Below are positions 43,705 to 52,993 of a DNA stretch of 64,000 nucleotides, piece by piece. This stretch comes from Wenjunlia vitaminophila DSM 41686 (GTDB lineage: Bacteria > Actinomycetota > Actinomycetes > Streptomycetales > Streptomycetaceae): contig NZ_KB904713.1 in the NCBI RefSeq assembly GCF_000380165.1, positions 156,031 to 220,030 of the forward strand. Direction: 5' to 3'. Every line of letters starts with the position of its first letter. Positions within the stretch are counted from its first letter, which is position 1. The notes below the pieces were generated by a model. It had not been told where the DNA came from. It did no database searches and worked only from the letters and a program-made list of their open reading frames with translations. The translations under genes and the position numbers were made by a program.

Positions 43705-44706
43705 GTGGCGTCGAACCAGCCTGCCCCGAGTTCCACCGTGCCCGCCTGGAACCCGACCGAGGAGGACCTGGCTCCGATCCGGGGACGGCACCGGCTCCCC
43801 AAGCAGCGCATGATCTCCCGGGGTTCGACGGTGCTCGGGGTGGCGACCGTGGCCGCGATGGGCGTCGGTGGGGTGGCCACGGCCCAGGGCAAGAACCCGG
43901 TGCCGATCTCCGTCCCGCAGGACCTCCCCTCCTCCGTCGCCGCCGACCTCCCGGACGCGGTCACCGACGCCATCGAGGACGACGCCGCTTCCGACGTGGA
44001 CGACTCGGCGGTCAGCGACACCGTGGTCTCCGCCCAGGCCACGGACCCGGGCGAGCAGCTCCGGGCCCGGATACTGGCGCAGGCCGAGCAGCAGCAGGCC
44101 TCAGCCGTGGACGCGGACCGGGCCGCGGCCGAGAAGACCGCCGCCGAGGCCGCCGCCAAGGAAGCGGCGGCGCGCAAGGTGCGGGAGGCCGCGGCCGAGA
44201 AGGCAGCAGCGGAGAAGGCCGCGGCGGAAAAGGCAGCCGCGGAGAAGGCCGCGGCGGAGAAGGCCGAACAGGAGCGGGAGGCCGCCGAGGCGGCGGCCCG
44301 CGCCGCGGCCCAGCCGGACTACGTGACGCCCACCACGAACTACACCATCAGCGCCACCTACGGGCAGGCCGGCGACTACTGGTCGGCCGACCACACCGGC
44401 CTCGACTTCGCCGCCCCCTCCGGCACCGCGGTCCGCGCGGTGGCCGACGGAGAGATCACCTCCGCGGGCTGGGCCGGCTCCTACGGCTACCGGATCGTCA
44501 TCACCCACGCCGACGGCACCGAGACCTGGTACTGCCACCTCTCGTCCATCACGGTGACCTCGGGCACGGTGAACGTCGGTGACACCATCGGCCGGGTGGG
44601 CGCCACCGGTAACGTCACCGGTCCCCACCTCCACTTCGAGGTCCGCATCGGGGGCTCCCCGGTCGATCCCGCCGCCTGGCTGAACGAAAAGGGCGTCACC
44701 TACTGA
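43705..44706 (+). CDS. M23 family cell-wall endopeptidase
   Basis: A 333-residue protein. A cytosolic start is followed by an internal membrane/signal segment (STVLGVATVAAMGVGGVATAQ, about 41-61), an Ala/Glu/Lys coiled coil with repeated AAAEK units (about 130-205), and a C-terminal LytM domain (about 215-333). The zinc ligands are visible: HTGLDFAAP (HxxxD), and HLHFEVR at the end. It should cut peptide bonds in peptidoglycan during growth, spore germination or division. GTG start after AAAGGAG at the end of a c-di-AMP riboswitch, so expression should fall when c-di-AMP is high. Confidence 0.93.
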   Translation: MASNQPAPSSTVPAWNPTEEDLAPIRGRHRLPKQRMISRGSTVLGVATVAAMGVGGVATAQGKNPVPISVPQDLPSSVAADLPDAVTDAIEDDAASDVDDSAVSDTVVSAQATDPGEQLRARILAQAEQQQASAVDADRAAAEKTAAEAAAKEAAARKVREAAAEKAAAEKAAAEKAAAEKAAAEKAEQEREAAEAAARAAAQPDYVTPTTNYTISATYGQAGDYWSADHTGLDFAAPSGTAVRAVADGEITSAGWAGSYGYRIVITHADGTETWYCHLSSITVTSGTVNVGDTIGRVGATGNVTGPHLHFEVRIGGSPVDPAAWLNEKGVTY

Positions 44707-44716
44707 TCCCCAGACC

Positions 44717-44758
44717 CCGGCGGTCCTGGTGACTCCCCCCCGACATCAGGGCCGCCGG
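44717..44758. terminator. Hairpin between convergent M23 and PrsW genes
   Basis: A 12-base stem with one G-T pair (44717-44728 with 44747-44758) and an 18-base loop stands between the two stop codons. Confidence 0.6.
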
Positions 44759-44780
44759 TCCCCCCACCCGACCCCGCGCG

Positions 44781-46121
44781 TCACCAGCGCGGGATCACCG
44801 GCCAGGACGGTCTCCCACCGCCCGGCGGAACCCCCGGGCCGCTCGACGCCGCGGCGGTCGACGCCGGCGGCCGTCCCGTAGCCGGCCAGCCGGGTGTGGC
44901 CCGCCCGGGGTGCGCCACCCACCCCGGGCGGGCGGCCCAGCCCGGTGGCACCCGGACGGGCCGTTGGGTGAGCAGCGCCGCCTGGGCCAACGTCGGTTGG
45001 GCGATCGCTCGGCACCGCCAGAGCCGACGCAGCAGCTCCCCTTCCCGGACGGTGAAGTCCGGAGCCGCACCGCGGTGTTCCGCCCCGGCCCGCAGCAGGG
45101 CCAGTGCCGTGGCGACCTCCTGGTACTCCCGCGCGTCCCGGACAGCGGCTTCGCCGCCCGCAGCCCTGGCCAGGTCGATGGCCACCCGCCGGGTGGCCAT
45201 CGAGGACAGCGCGCTCGGCACGGCCGGGGCCATCCAGCCCGTCACCGCGTACGCCGGTAGCTGCCGGGCGACCGTCCGCAACTGGTCCCCGCGGGCGCGC
45301 ACCGCGAGCCAGACCATCAACCCGAAGACCGGCACCATGAACGCCACGTAGACCAGCAGGAAGCCGAGCGGACCCAACATGGAGGCGCCGTTCCACGCCC
45401 CGTGCAGGGTCATCGCCGTCAGCAGACCGCCGGCCGGGGCCAGCACCCGCCGCGACCGCCGCCGACCCGTACACGCCAGTGCGAACCCGAGTCCGGCCAT
45501 CGCGGTGAACAGCGGGTGGGCGAACGGGGACACCACCGCCCGCATGAGGAAGGTGGCTGCGGTGGCGCCGTCCAGCGCCTCGCTGCCTTCCGCCCGGTCC
45601 TCCCCGAACGCCTTCCCGAGGTAGAGGATGTTCTCGGTGAACGCGAAACCCGTCGCGGTCAGCCCGGCGATCACCACCCCGTCAACGACGCCCCTGACCC
45701 CGGACCGGCGGAACGCGAACACCAGCAGCACCGCGAGCCCCTTGGTGGTCTCCTCCACCACCGGCGCCACCACCGTGAGGGTCAGGCGTTCCGAGTCGCC
45801 GGGGTCCACCGACGTCAGCCAGTCGCCCACCCGTTCGTTGGTGAGGACAGCGATCAGGGTGGCCGCGCAGGAACCCCAGCCGAAGGCGAACAGCAGGTTC
45901 CGGCGCGGTTGCGGGTGTACCCGGCCCACCCACCAGAAGGCCGCCACCAGCAGCGGCACAGGCAGCGCCGACAACGCCACGCCGACGAGGAAACCCTCGG
46001 TGCCCACCGTCCGCCGCAGCAGCTCGAGCACGGTCAGGCCGCAGGACACCAGCAGCACGGTGATCCCGCCGACCCGCACGGCCGGGCTCGGCGGCGGCAA
46101 CCGGCGGGGGCGGCGAAACAT
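44781..46121 (-). CDS. PrsW family intramembrane metalloprotease
   Basis: A 446-residue protein with eight or so membrane helices. Family motifs: APVVEETTKG (the EE pair), FAFTENILYLG (FxxxEN), SPFAHPLFTAMAGLG (HPxxT) and LHGAWNGA (HxxWN), which together form the metal site. The last 150 residues are cytosolic and Pro/Gly-rich. PrsW-type proteases cut anti-sigma factors or other membrane proteins; the target here is not indicated, though the window holds one anti-sigma-like protein. ATG at 46121 is used; a GTG directly precedes it. It lies 25 bases after trmB. Confidence 0.9.
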   Translation of the reverse strand: MFRRPRRLPPPSPAVRVGGITVLLVSCGLTVLELLRRTVGTEGFLVGVALSALPVPLLVAAFWWVGRVHPQPRRNLLFAFGWGSCAATLIAVLTNERVGDWLTSVDPGDSERLTLTVVAPVVEETTKGLAVLLVFAFRRSGVRGVVDGVVIAGLTATGFAFTENILYLGKAFGEDRAEGSEALDGATAATFLMRAVVSPFAHPLFTAMAGLGFALACTGRRRSRRVLAPAGGLLTAMTLHGAWNGASMLGPLGFLLVYVAFMVPVFGLMVWLAVRARGDQLRTVARQLPAYAVTGWMAPAVPSALSSMATRRVAIDLARAAGGEAAVRDAREYQEVATALALLRAGAEHRGAAPDFTVREGELLRRLWRCRAIAQPTLAQAALLTQRPVRVPPGWAARPGWVAHPGRATPGWPATGRPPASTAAASSGPGVPPGGGRPSWPVIPRW

Positions 46122-46145
46122 CACGGTGTCGACGGGGCGGCCCGG

Positions 46146-46859
46146 TCAGCGCCGTTCGAAGACCAGGTCGCGCACCACGTGGCCCCGGTTGAGGCCCTGC
46201 CGCTCGAACTTGGTCAACGGACGCGACGCCGGACGGGGCGCGAAGCCGTCGTACCGGTTCTCCAGCTCTGGTTCGGCGTCGAGCACCTGCAGCATCTGCT
46301 CGGCGTAGGGCTCCCAGTCGGTGGCGCAGTGCACCACGGCACCCGGAGCCAGCCGGGAGACGGCGAGCCGCAGGAACTCCGGTTGGATCAACCGGCGCTT
46401 GTGGTGCCGCTTCTTCGGCCACGGGTCGGGGAAGAAGACCCGCAGCCCGGCGAGGCGGCCGGGCGGCAGCATGTCGCGCAGCAGCACCACCGCGTCGCCG
46501 TCGGCTATCCGGACGTTCTCCAGACCCGCCCGTTCCACGAGGCGGAGCAGGTTCCCCTGGCCGGGGGTGTGCACGTCACAGCCGAGCACGCCGGTGCCGG
46601 GGTCGGCCTCGGCCATCGCCGCCGTCGCCTCACCCATCCCGAAGCCGATCTCCAGGACCACCGGTCGCTCCGGGTACCCGAAAAGCTCCCCGAGGTCGAG
46701 GGGCCGCCCGTCCACCTTCAGGCCGTACCGGGGCCACAGGCGTTGGTGGGCGTCGGCCTGGGACGCGGTGATCCGGCCCCGGCGCGGGTGGAAGCTGCGG
46801 ACGCGCTGCTCGGGCAGGGCGGCAGCGGGTGGCGGTGAGGTGTGGGACACGGTGGACAC
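46146..46859 (-). CDS. trmB: tRNA (guanine-N7-)-methyltransferase TrmB
   Basis: A 237-residue Rossmann-fold methyltransferase that makes m7G46 in tRNA with S-adenosylmethionine. Motifs: VLEIGFGMGEATAAMA (SAM binding), GCDVHTPGQGNLL, DGDAVVLL, FPDPWPKKRHHKRRL (the defining motif with the catalytic Asp) and the C-terminal PLTKFERQGLNRGHVVRDLVFER. GTG start at 46859. It follows the hydroxyglutarate oxidase gene by 20 bases, so the three genes from lhgO to prsW may share a transcript. Confidence 0.97.
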   Translation of the reverse strand: MSTVSHTSPPPAAALPEQRVRSFHPRRGRITASQADAHQRLWPRYGLKVDGRPLDLGELFGYPERPVVLEIGFGMGEATAAMAEADPGTGVLGCDVHTPGQGNLLRLVERAGLENVRIADGDAVVLLRDMLPPGRLAGLRVFFPDPWPKKRHHKRRLIQPEFLRLAVSRLAPGAVVHCATDWEPYAEQMLQVLDAEPELENRYDGFAPRPASRPLTKFERQGLNRGHVVRDLVFERR

Positions 46860-46879
46860 GATGCCCCGAGTCTACGTGG

Positions 46880-48088
46880 TCACCGCAGGGCCGCCAGGAC
46901 GCGTCGGGCCACCTCCTCACCGATCGGCAGGGACGCGGTCGCCGCTGGGGAGGGGGCGTTGAGCACGTGCACCACCGGCCCGCTGCCGGCGAACCGGAAG
47001 TCGTCCACCAGCGTCCCGTCCGGCAGCACCCCCTGCGCCCGTACCCCGGCGGGGGCCGGGCGCAGGTCCCCGGGCCCGAGCTCGGGCAGCAGCCGGCGCG
47101 CCGCGGCGACGAACGCGCGGCGGGACAACGACCGGTACAGCTCACCCGCCTCCCGGCGCCAGTGCCTGCGGGCGATCCGCCAGGTGCCGGGGAACGCCAC
47201 CAGGTCGGCGAGGTCCCTGGGGCTGGCCCGAAGCCAGGTGTACCCCTCGCGGGCCAGCGCCGGCACCGCGTTGGGACCGACGTGCACCCCGCCGTGCACG
47301 TCACGGGTCAGGTGCACGCCGAGGAAGGGGAACGCCGGGTCGGGCACCGGGTACACCAGGCCGCGGACCAGGTGCCGGCGGGGCGCGGCCAGCGCGTAGT
47401 ACTCCCCGCGGAACGGCACCACCCGCATCCCCGGGTCGTCCCCGGCCATCCGCGCCACCCGGTCGCAGTGCAGGCCCGCGCAGTTCACCAGGGCCCGGCC
47501 GCGCACCTCACCGGTCGTGGTGCGGACCACCACCTCACCGCTCCGCCGGACGATCCCCCGCACCTCGGTGCTGGTGCGCAACACCGCCCCGCCCTCCACC
47601 GCCAGGCGCGCCAGGGTGTCGGCCACCGCGCCGAAGTCGCACACGCCGGTGGACTCCACCCAGAGCGCGGCGACCCCCCGCACGTGCGGTTCCCGCTCGG
47701 TGATCTGGGCCGGGCCGAGCTCCCGCACCCGGAGCCCGTTCTCCCGGCCGCGCTGGGCCAGGGCGTGCAACCTGGGCAGCTCGGACCGCTCGGTGGCCAC
47801 GATCAGCTTGCCGGTGACCGCGTGCGGGATGCCGTGTTCGGCGCAGAACTCCACCATCTGGGCGGCGCCCCGGACCGCCATCCGCGCCTTGAGTGATCCG
47901 GGGCGGTAGTACACCCCGCTGTGGATCACCCCGCTGTTGCGGCCGGTCTGGTGCCGGCCGCACGAGGACTCCTTCTCCAACACGGCCACCCTGGTGCCGG
48001 GGGCGGCCCGGGTCAGCGCGTGGGCGGTGGACAGGCCGACGATGCCCCCTCCGACCACCAGCACGTCATAGCCGTTGCCCACCGGCAC
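46880..48088 (-). CDS. lhgO: L-2-hydroxyglutarate oxidase
   Basis: A 402-residue FAD enzyme of the DAO family. DVLVVGGGIVGLSTAHALT binds FAD. SSCGRHQTGRNSGVIHSGVYYRPGSLKA is the characteristic LhgO segment with the flavin-contact His, and the end FRFAGSGPVVHVLNAPSPAATASLPIG is the conserved C-terminus. It oxidises L-2-hydroxyglutarate to 2-oxoglutarate, with electrons going to quinone or oxygen, and so removes a side product of central metabolism. GTG start with a preceding GGAGAGGAGT. First of a likely three-gene unit with trmB and prsW. Confidence 0.93.
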   Translation of the reverse strand: MPVGNGYDVLVVGGGIVGLSTAHALTRAAPGTRVAVLEKESSCGRHQTGRNSGVIHSGVYYRPGSLKARMAVRGAAQMVEFCAEHGIPHAVTGKLIVATERSELPRLHALAQRGRENGLRVRELGPAQITEREPHVRGVAALWVESTGVCDFGAVADTLARLAVEGGAVLRTSTEVRGIVRRSGEVVVRTTTGEVRGRALVNCAGLHCDRVARMAGDDPGMRVVPFRGEYYALAAPRRHLVRGLVYPVPDPAFPFLGVHLTRDVHGGVHVGPNAVPALAREGYTWLRASPRDLADLVAFPGTWRIARRHWRREAGELYRSLSRRAFVAAARRLLPELGPGDLRPAPAGVRAQGVLPDGTLVDDFRFAGSGPVVHVLNAPSPAATASLPIGEEVARRVLAALR

Positions 48089-48206
48089 TCCTCTCCTTCG
48101 CCCACCACGGGGTCGCGGCCACGCCTACCATCGTGGCCCGCGGCACTGACAGCGGGCCGGCGACGGCACCCGGACGACCGGCGGTGAGCGTCGGTGGTGA
48201 GCGTGC

Positions 48207-49601
48207 CTACGCGGGGGCCGCGGCCAACAGCGGCCTGGCCCGTTCGCGCAGCTCCCGCACCCGGGGCTCGTCGCGGTAGGGCTCCATCCGGTGGAGCAGG
48301 TCCCTGACGTACTCCTGGGTCCGCACCGAGCTGATCCGACCCGCGACCTCCAGCGCCCGGGTGCCCTGGGCGCACGCCGCGTCGAGGTTCCCCGACTCCA
48401 GCTCGGCGACCGCGGAGACCACCAGGCGTAACCCGTGGGAACGCACGAACTCCTCCCGGGGACCGGTCAACGCCTTCTCGGTGAACCACCGCACCTGTGT
48501 CGGGGAGCCGAGGTCCCGGTAGCACTCGGCGGCGTCCGCGGCCAGCCGGTCGTAGGAGTAGAACCCCAGCCACGGCGGGTCCTGGTCGCCGGCGCGGGCC
48601 CGCTCCAGGTGCGTCTCGGCGCGGGCGAGGGCCGCCCCGCAGGCCGCCGAGTCACCGGCCTTGGCCTGCGCCCTCGCCTCGACCAGGTGGAAGAAGCTCA
48701 TGGTGCGGGCGGTGGCCAGGCCGCGGTTCCGCTCCACCGCGGCCTGCGCGAGATCGACGCCCTCGTCGGCGAACCCGCGGTAGGTCGCCTGGAGGCTCAT
48801 CGACGCCAGCACGTAGCCGCCCAGCGGCACGTCGGCGGCGGCCCTGGCGAGCCGCAGCGCCTGGATGTAGTAGCGCTGGGCCGCCTCCTGCTGGCCGGTG
48901 TCGAAGGCCATCCAGCCGGCCAGGCGGGTCAGCTCGGCGGTCGCCCCGAACAGCGACCGTCCCACCTCGTCGCTGTACGAGCCCTGGAGCAGGGGCGCGG
49001 CCTCCACCCGCAGGCACTCCGGGACCATCCCGGAACGCCAGTCGCCGCCGCCGTACTTGCTGTCCCAACGGCGCGCGTCGTCAGCGGCCTCCCGCAGCTT
49101 GCGCACGTCGCTGTGCCCCACCCGCTGGCCCCGGGCGTCCGTTCCGGGGCGGGCCACGGAACCGTCGGCCGGGCTGATCAGCCAGCGCGACGTGGGGACC
49201 GCGTAGGCGGTGACCGCGAAGGAGCCGGCGAGGAAGTCCCGTCGTCCGGCGAGGTCGAGCCGCCACAGGTCGGTGGCGCTGCGCACCGCGTCGTTCACCC
49301 CGCGCGGGAAGGCCAGCCCCACCTCGGGCGCCGGGTCGGCGTCCGCCAGGCCGATCTCGTGCAGCGCCACCGGGCGCCCCAGCTTGCCGCCGATGGCGGC
49401 GGCGATCAGGTGCGGGGCGGCACCCTGGGGGACCATGCCCTTGGTCACCCAGCGGGCCACCGAGGTCTTGTCGTAACGGAGGGTCAGTCCTCTCTGTGCG
49501 CCGAGGTCATTGACCCTGCGGGCGAGCCCGGCATTGCTGATTCCGGCCAGGGCGAGCAGGGTGCCGAGTTTCTCGTTCGGCCCACGCGCTCCTTTGCTCA
49601 T
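48207..49601 (-). CDS. HTH/TPR transcriptional regulator (NsdA-like or related)
   Basis: A 464-residue cytosolic protein. The N-terminus ([47 protein letters not shown]) is an XRE-like DNA-binding domain, followed by a middle part and a series of TPR-like helix pairs (about 220-450: [30 protein letters not shown]... [19 protein letters not shown]). The overall scheme matches a Streptomyces group of developmental and antibiotic regulators that includes NsdA. Exact orthology is not claimed. GAGGAGTCCGC precedes the ATG at 49601, and a short palindrome lies 63 bases upstream. Confidence 0.78.
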   Translation of the reverse strand: MSKGARGPNEKLGTLLALAGISNAGLARRVNDLGAQRGLTLRYDKTSVARWVTKGMVPQGAAPHLIAAAIGGKLGRPVALHEIGLADADPAPEVGLAFPRGVNDAVRSATDLWRLDLAGRRDFLAGSFAVTAYAVPTSRWLISPADGSVARPGTDARGQRVGHSDVRKLREAADDARRWDSKYGGGDWRSGMVPECLRVEAAPLLQGSYSDEVGRSLFGATAELTRLAGWMAFDTGQQEAAQRYYIQALRLARAAADVPLGGYVLASMSLQATYRGFADEGVDLAQAAVERNRGLATARTMSFFHLVEARAQAKAGDSAACGAALARAETHLERARAGDQDPPWLGFYSYDRLAADAAECYRDLGSPTQVRWFTEKALTGPREEFVRSHGLRLVVSAVAELESGNLDAACAQGTRALEVAGRISSVRTQEYVRDLLHRMEPYRDEPRVRELRERARPLLAAAPA

Positions 49602-49663
49602 GCGGACTCCTCGAAACGCATCCGGCGCTCCAGGCCGAGAGCGCACGCGTTCGAGCCACAACC

Positions 49664-49680
49664 GTGGAACGCCGTTCCAC
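49664..49680. promoter_or_regulatory. Palindrome upstream of the HTH/TPR regulator
   Basis: GTGGAAC-GCC-GTTCCAC is a perfect inverted repeat with 7-base arms, 63 bases before the regulator start. It could be an operator, perhaps for autoregulation; no binding protein is known. Confidence 0.45.
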
Positions 49681-50731
49681 CGTGCTCCCCCATCGCCCTG
49701 CCACCCCCTCGGCACCCGTGCGGCCACCCCGGCCGGCCCCGGCCCCGGAGACCCCAGGGCACCGGCCGCGGGCGGACGTCGCGGGGGTGTTGGGGAACGC
49801 GGGCCCTGGGTGCCGCGATGTGCCGTGCTCGGGTTCCACCCAGCGTAGTTCGCCGTGTCGCGACCGTTAAGAGCCACTGTTCCGTATGGCGAGATATTGT
49901 GCCTCGGTGCTTGTCCGGCGGCATGCGCGTGCTCCCGTCATGTGCTCGTGCGCCTGTGTGTGCGCTCTGGTGGTGTGGTGTGGGGAGCGCTTACCTGTAG
50001 GTGTGGGTCGGCCTGCCGTCGGGTCCACACACAGCGGCACCCCGGCGGGCCGGGGGATACCGCCGCCACATTCCCCGCGGGCGGTGGGAAGGGTCCGGGG
50101 GGCGTGCGGACGCCCCTCGGACCGCGTGGTCCGACTGCGCTCCTCGCCGAACCCGCCCATCGGCGGGCTTGGCCGGCAGACCGAACCACACGCCCCGTCC
50201 ACCACACGCCCCGTCCACCAGACCGCCGACCCATCAGACCGCCGACCGACCCGAGCCCCGACCGTCCGGTTCGCCGGACCGCCGGAGCCTGTCCCGCCAC
50301 GGATTCCGCAAGGCCTGGTCAGACAGGCCGGACGAGGACTCCGGCTGACCGGACCGCTGGATGGTGACCCCCACCTGGTGTCGCACTGCTGCCAGCAGAC
50401 ACCTGACAACATTTCACCTGGTCGGAACCGTCTTGACAACGGTCCCCGGCGTAAAAGTGGCGCGCGGCGCGCCCAGTCAGGCGCCGTTCACCACCTTCGC
50501 GCCGGGGTGACGGTACGTCACCGACGTACCGGGGCCCCGTGACCGGGCCCGGAAGATCCGGTCACCCTCGGGCCGCCCCCCTGGGGCCGGGCCCCGGTTC
50601 GGCCTGCGCGCCGTCAGCCCAACTCCCGCCTCATGGCCACCTCCTCTGGCACCATGTTCTGTGACGTCACTGGCAGTACGCCCAGCACGTCCGGCGAATA
50701 CAGCCAGTTGTCCACAGCCTGTGGAGGCGGC
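49681..50731. other. Long intergenic region between divergent regulator and asparagine-synthase-like gene
   Basis: About 1,050 bases without a credible gene. 49860-50000 is AT-richer and probably holds the regulator promoter (minus-strand TACGCT near 49845 is a possible -10). 50185-50260 is low-complexity, with a doubled CACACGCCCCGTCCAC unit and a doubled AGACCGCCGACC unit. Two palindromes share the TGACG half-site: 50506-50522 (GGTGACG-GTA-CGTCACC) and 50662-50671 (GTGACGTCAC). The short frames here have no ribosome-binding sites or known protein patterns. Confidence 0.55.
50708..50726 (+). promoter_or_regulatory. DnaA-box sequence and hairpin over the Shine-Dalgarno
   Basis: TTGTCCACA at 50708-50716 equals the Streptomyces DnaA box. 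It overlaps a perfect inverted repeat TCCACAG-C-CTGTGGA (50711-50725) whose right arm contains most of the GGAGG ribosome-binding site of the gene starting at 50732. With a one-base spacer the RNA hairpin would be strained, so a protein-binding site is equally possible. Confidence 0.45.
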
Positions 50732-52789
50732 ATGCGGTGGTTGGTGGGGTGGAGCGGAGGCCCGCTGAGCCTCGGACCGATCCCCGGGCGTTCGGTGCAC
50801 CCGGTCGGCGCTCATCTCCTGTGGGAACCTCCCGACCCCCTGTGGACGGTCGGTGACTGGCGGCCGGACGAGGTCCGGGTGATCGAGTCGGAGCCCCGCA
50901 AGACCGCGCACTCCGGCGCGCGCAACGGCAGCCGAATCACCCCCGTACGCCTGGCGGTTCTCGGCCGCTGCCGGGCCACCGACGCCGAACTGCGCCTCGC
51001 CCTGAACACCGCGCGGGGCGGCGCGCTGCGCCATCTCACCACGTGGGCGGGGAGTTACACCGTCGTCGTCCAGGTCGGCCGTCGGATCACCGTCCTCGGC
51101 GACCTCGCCGGCGTGCGCCCCGTCTTCCACACCCCCTGGGCGAACGGGACGGCGTACGCCACGGCGGCCCTCCCGCTCGCGGACCTCATCGAGGCCGGTC
51201 TCGACGTCACCCACCTCGCGGCGCTACTGGCCTGTCCCGACTCGCCGGAGGCACTGGACGACGGGACGCCCTACGTGGGCGTGCGCCGGGTGCCGCCGGG
51301 GCACGCGCTGGTGCTGCGCGAGGGCCAACCCCAGGTGACCCCGTACGAACCGGCCGCCTCACTGGCCGGCGGCACCACCCCGTGCACCGCCGAGGAGGCC
51401 GTCGGCGCGATCCGTGACGCCCTGGTGGACGCCGTCCGGGCCCGGCTGAGCGCCCCCCGGGTCGTGCCGGGACAGGACCTCGGGCCCACTCCGGGGGTCG
51501 GCGCCGACCTGTCCGGCGGCAGCGCGTCGGCAACCCTGGCCCTGCTCGCCGCCGGCCTGCCAGGCGCCCCCGGCATCCCGGGGCCGCTCGCCGCGGCGGG
51601 CGAACGCCTGCTCGCAGTGACGTTCAACGACATGTCCACCGGCGCGGTGGAGGGCCGCGAGGCGGAGCTGGAGCGGGCCCGGCGGATGGCGTCCGACCCC
51701 CGGCTGCGCCACATAGTGGTCCCCGGTGGTGCCGAGGCCCTGCCCTACGTGGACCTCGACCACGGGCCGCTCACCGACGAGCCGGGCCCGGCCCTGGTGA
51801 CGACCGGGCGCAGCCGCCGCCGCCTCGCCGCCGGTGGCACCGACCACCTCGTCGGCCACGGCGCCCGACAGGTCCTCGACGGACACCCGGCCCGCCTCGC
51901 GGACCTCCTGCTCGACCGCCGCCGGCGGCACCTGCTGCGTCCGGCGACCGCCCTGGCGCGCGCGGACGGGGCCGCCGCCCGGACCGCCCTGGTCCCGTTC
52001 TCCGTCTACCGGGCCGCCCGGCGGCTGGCCCGCACCCCCTACCAGAAGGGGGTGCGGGACGTGGCCGCCAGGCTCCTGGAGCGCAGCTTCGTGCCGCCCG
52101 CCCGACACGGCCCCGCCCTCGAGGCGTCGCTGGACGCGTTGAGCTGGTGCCGGCCGGGGCCGGCCGCGCGCTGGCTCACCGGGGAGGCCCTGGCCGAGGT
52201 CTCGCTGCGGCTCAACGACGCCGCCAGCAGACCCGGCCCGGTGGAGCGCCCCGGGGCCCGTCGGGCCCGTGCCGCCCTGCACCGGCAGGCCGCCGACCAC
52301 CGGGTGTTCGAACAGGCCTCCGAAGTGCAGGGGCAGCGGCTGCACGCCCCCTTCCTGGACAACCAGGTGGTGCGGGCCTGCGACAGCCTGCCCGAATCCC
52401 TGCGGGTCCAGCCCGGCGCCCGTGCCACCGTGCTCCGCGCGGTGTTGGCCGGCTCCGGCATCCGGAACCTCCCCGACGGCTGGGGTGCCACCACCCACGC
52501 CCCCACCGCCACCGCTCAGCGCGCCGGGCTGCGCACCGCTGTCGAGCACCTGTTCCAGATCTTCGAGACGCCGCTGCTCGCGGACGCCGGGCTGATCGAG
52601 GCCCGCGTGGTCAGGGACGCCCTCACCCAGGCGGCGAACGGCGCGCCGCTGCCCCTCGACGGCCTCGCCCAGCTCGTCTCCACGGAGATCTGGCTGAACC
52701 GGCTGCTGTCCCGGAGGGGTTCCTGCTGGACCGGCAGTGACGCACCGCGCCAAAGGGCGGTGGCCGGGGTGCCCCGCCCGTCGCTGTGA
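50732..52789 (+). CDS. Asparagine-synthase-related protein (lasso-cyclase-like) with altered PP-loop
   Basis: A 685-residue protein starting MRWLVGWSGG. The first half is an Ntn/glutaminase-type fold without the catalytic Cys at position 2 (FHTPWANGTAYATAALPLADLI is the recognisable part). The second half is the ATP-pyrophosphatase domain, where the PP-loop reads DLSGGSAS (259-266) instead of SGGxDS, so the conserved Asp is Ala. The late LHAPFLDNQVVRACDSLPESLRV is the usual AsnB end. It resembles cyclases of the albusnodin/lasso type, but no precursor, protease or transporter lies nearby, and similar stand-alone proteins occur widely in Streptomyces. The ATG at 50732 with GGAGG is chosen over the frame start at 50633. 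Function unknown. Confidence 0.8.
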   Translation: MRWLVGWSGGPLSLGPIPGRSVHPVGAHLLWEPPDPLWTVGDWRPDEVRVIESEPRKTAHSGARNGSRITPVRLAVLGRCRATDAELRLALNTARGGALRHLTTWAGSYTVVVQVGRRITVLGDLAGVRPVFHTPWANGTAYATAALPLADLIEAGLDVTHLAALLACPDSPEALDDGTPYVGVRRVPPGHALVLREGQPQVTPYEPAASLAGGTTPCTAEEAVGAIRDALVDAVRARLSAPRVVPGQDLGPTPGVGADLSGGSASATLALLAAGLPGAPGIPGPLAAAGERLLAVTFNDMSTGAVEGREAELERARRMASDPRLRHIVVPGGAEALPYVDLDHGPLTDEPGPALVTTGRSRRRLAAGGTDHLVGHGARQVLDGHPARLADLLLDRRRRHLLRPATALARADGAAARTALVPFSVYRAARRLARTPYQKGVRDVAARLLERSFVPPARHGPALEASLDALSWCRPGPAARWLTGEALAEVSLRLNDAASRPGPVERPGARRARAALHRQAADHRVFEQASEVQGQRLHAPFLDNQVVRACDSLPESLRVQPGARATVLRAVLAGSGIRNLPDGWGATTHAPTATAQRAGLRTAVEHLFQIFETPLLADAGLIEARVVRDALTQAANGAPLPLDGLAQLVSTEIWLNRLLSRRGSCWTGSDAPRQRAVAGVPRPSL

Positions 52790-52993
52790 CCGCACTCCTC
52801 GGTCCGCCGTGCTCCCGGCCGTAACCCCGCCCCGGGCCGGCCGCCCGCAGCCGGGCGTCAGGACGGGCGACCCCACCGCACCGGGGGACGCCCACCTGCC
52901 AGCGCTTACGCACCGACCGCCCAAGCAGCCCTGGCCCACCCCGTGCACGACCCACCGACCTGCAACTTCCGCACGGAACAGCACAATGGTGCG

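Noticed and set aside
50361..50510. A 49-codon frame upstream of the lasso-cyclase-like gene, considered as a peptide precursor
   Set aside because: No Shine-Dalgarno, no leader motif of lasso precursors (YxxPxL-like) and no protease or recognition protein nearby.
50708..50716. DnaA box taken as a sign of a replication origin
   Set aside because: A single box with no AT-rich unwinding region, no dnaA/dnaN and no cluster of further boxes.
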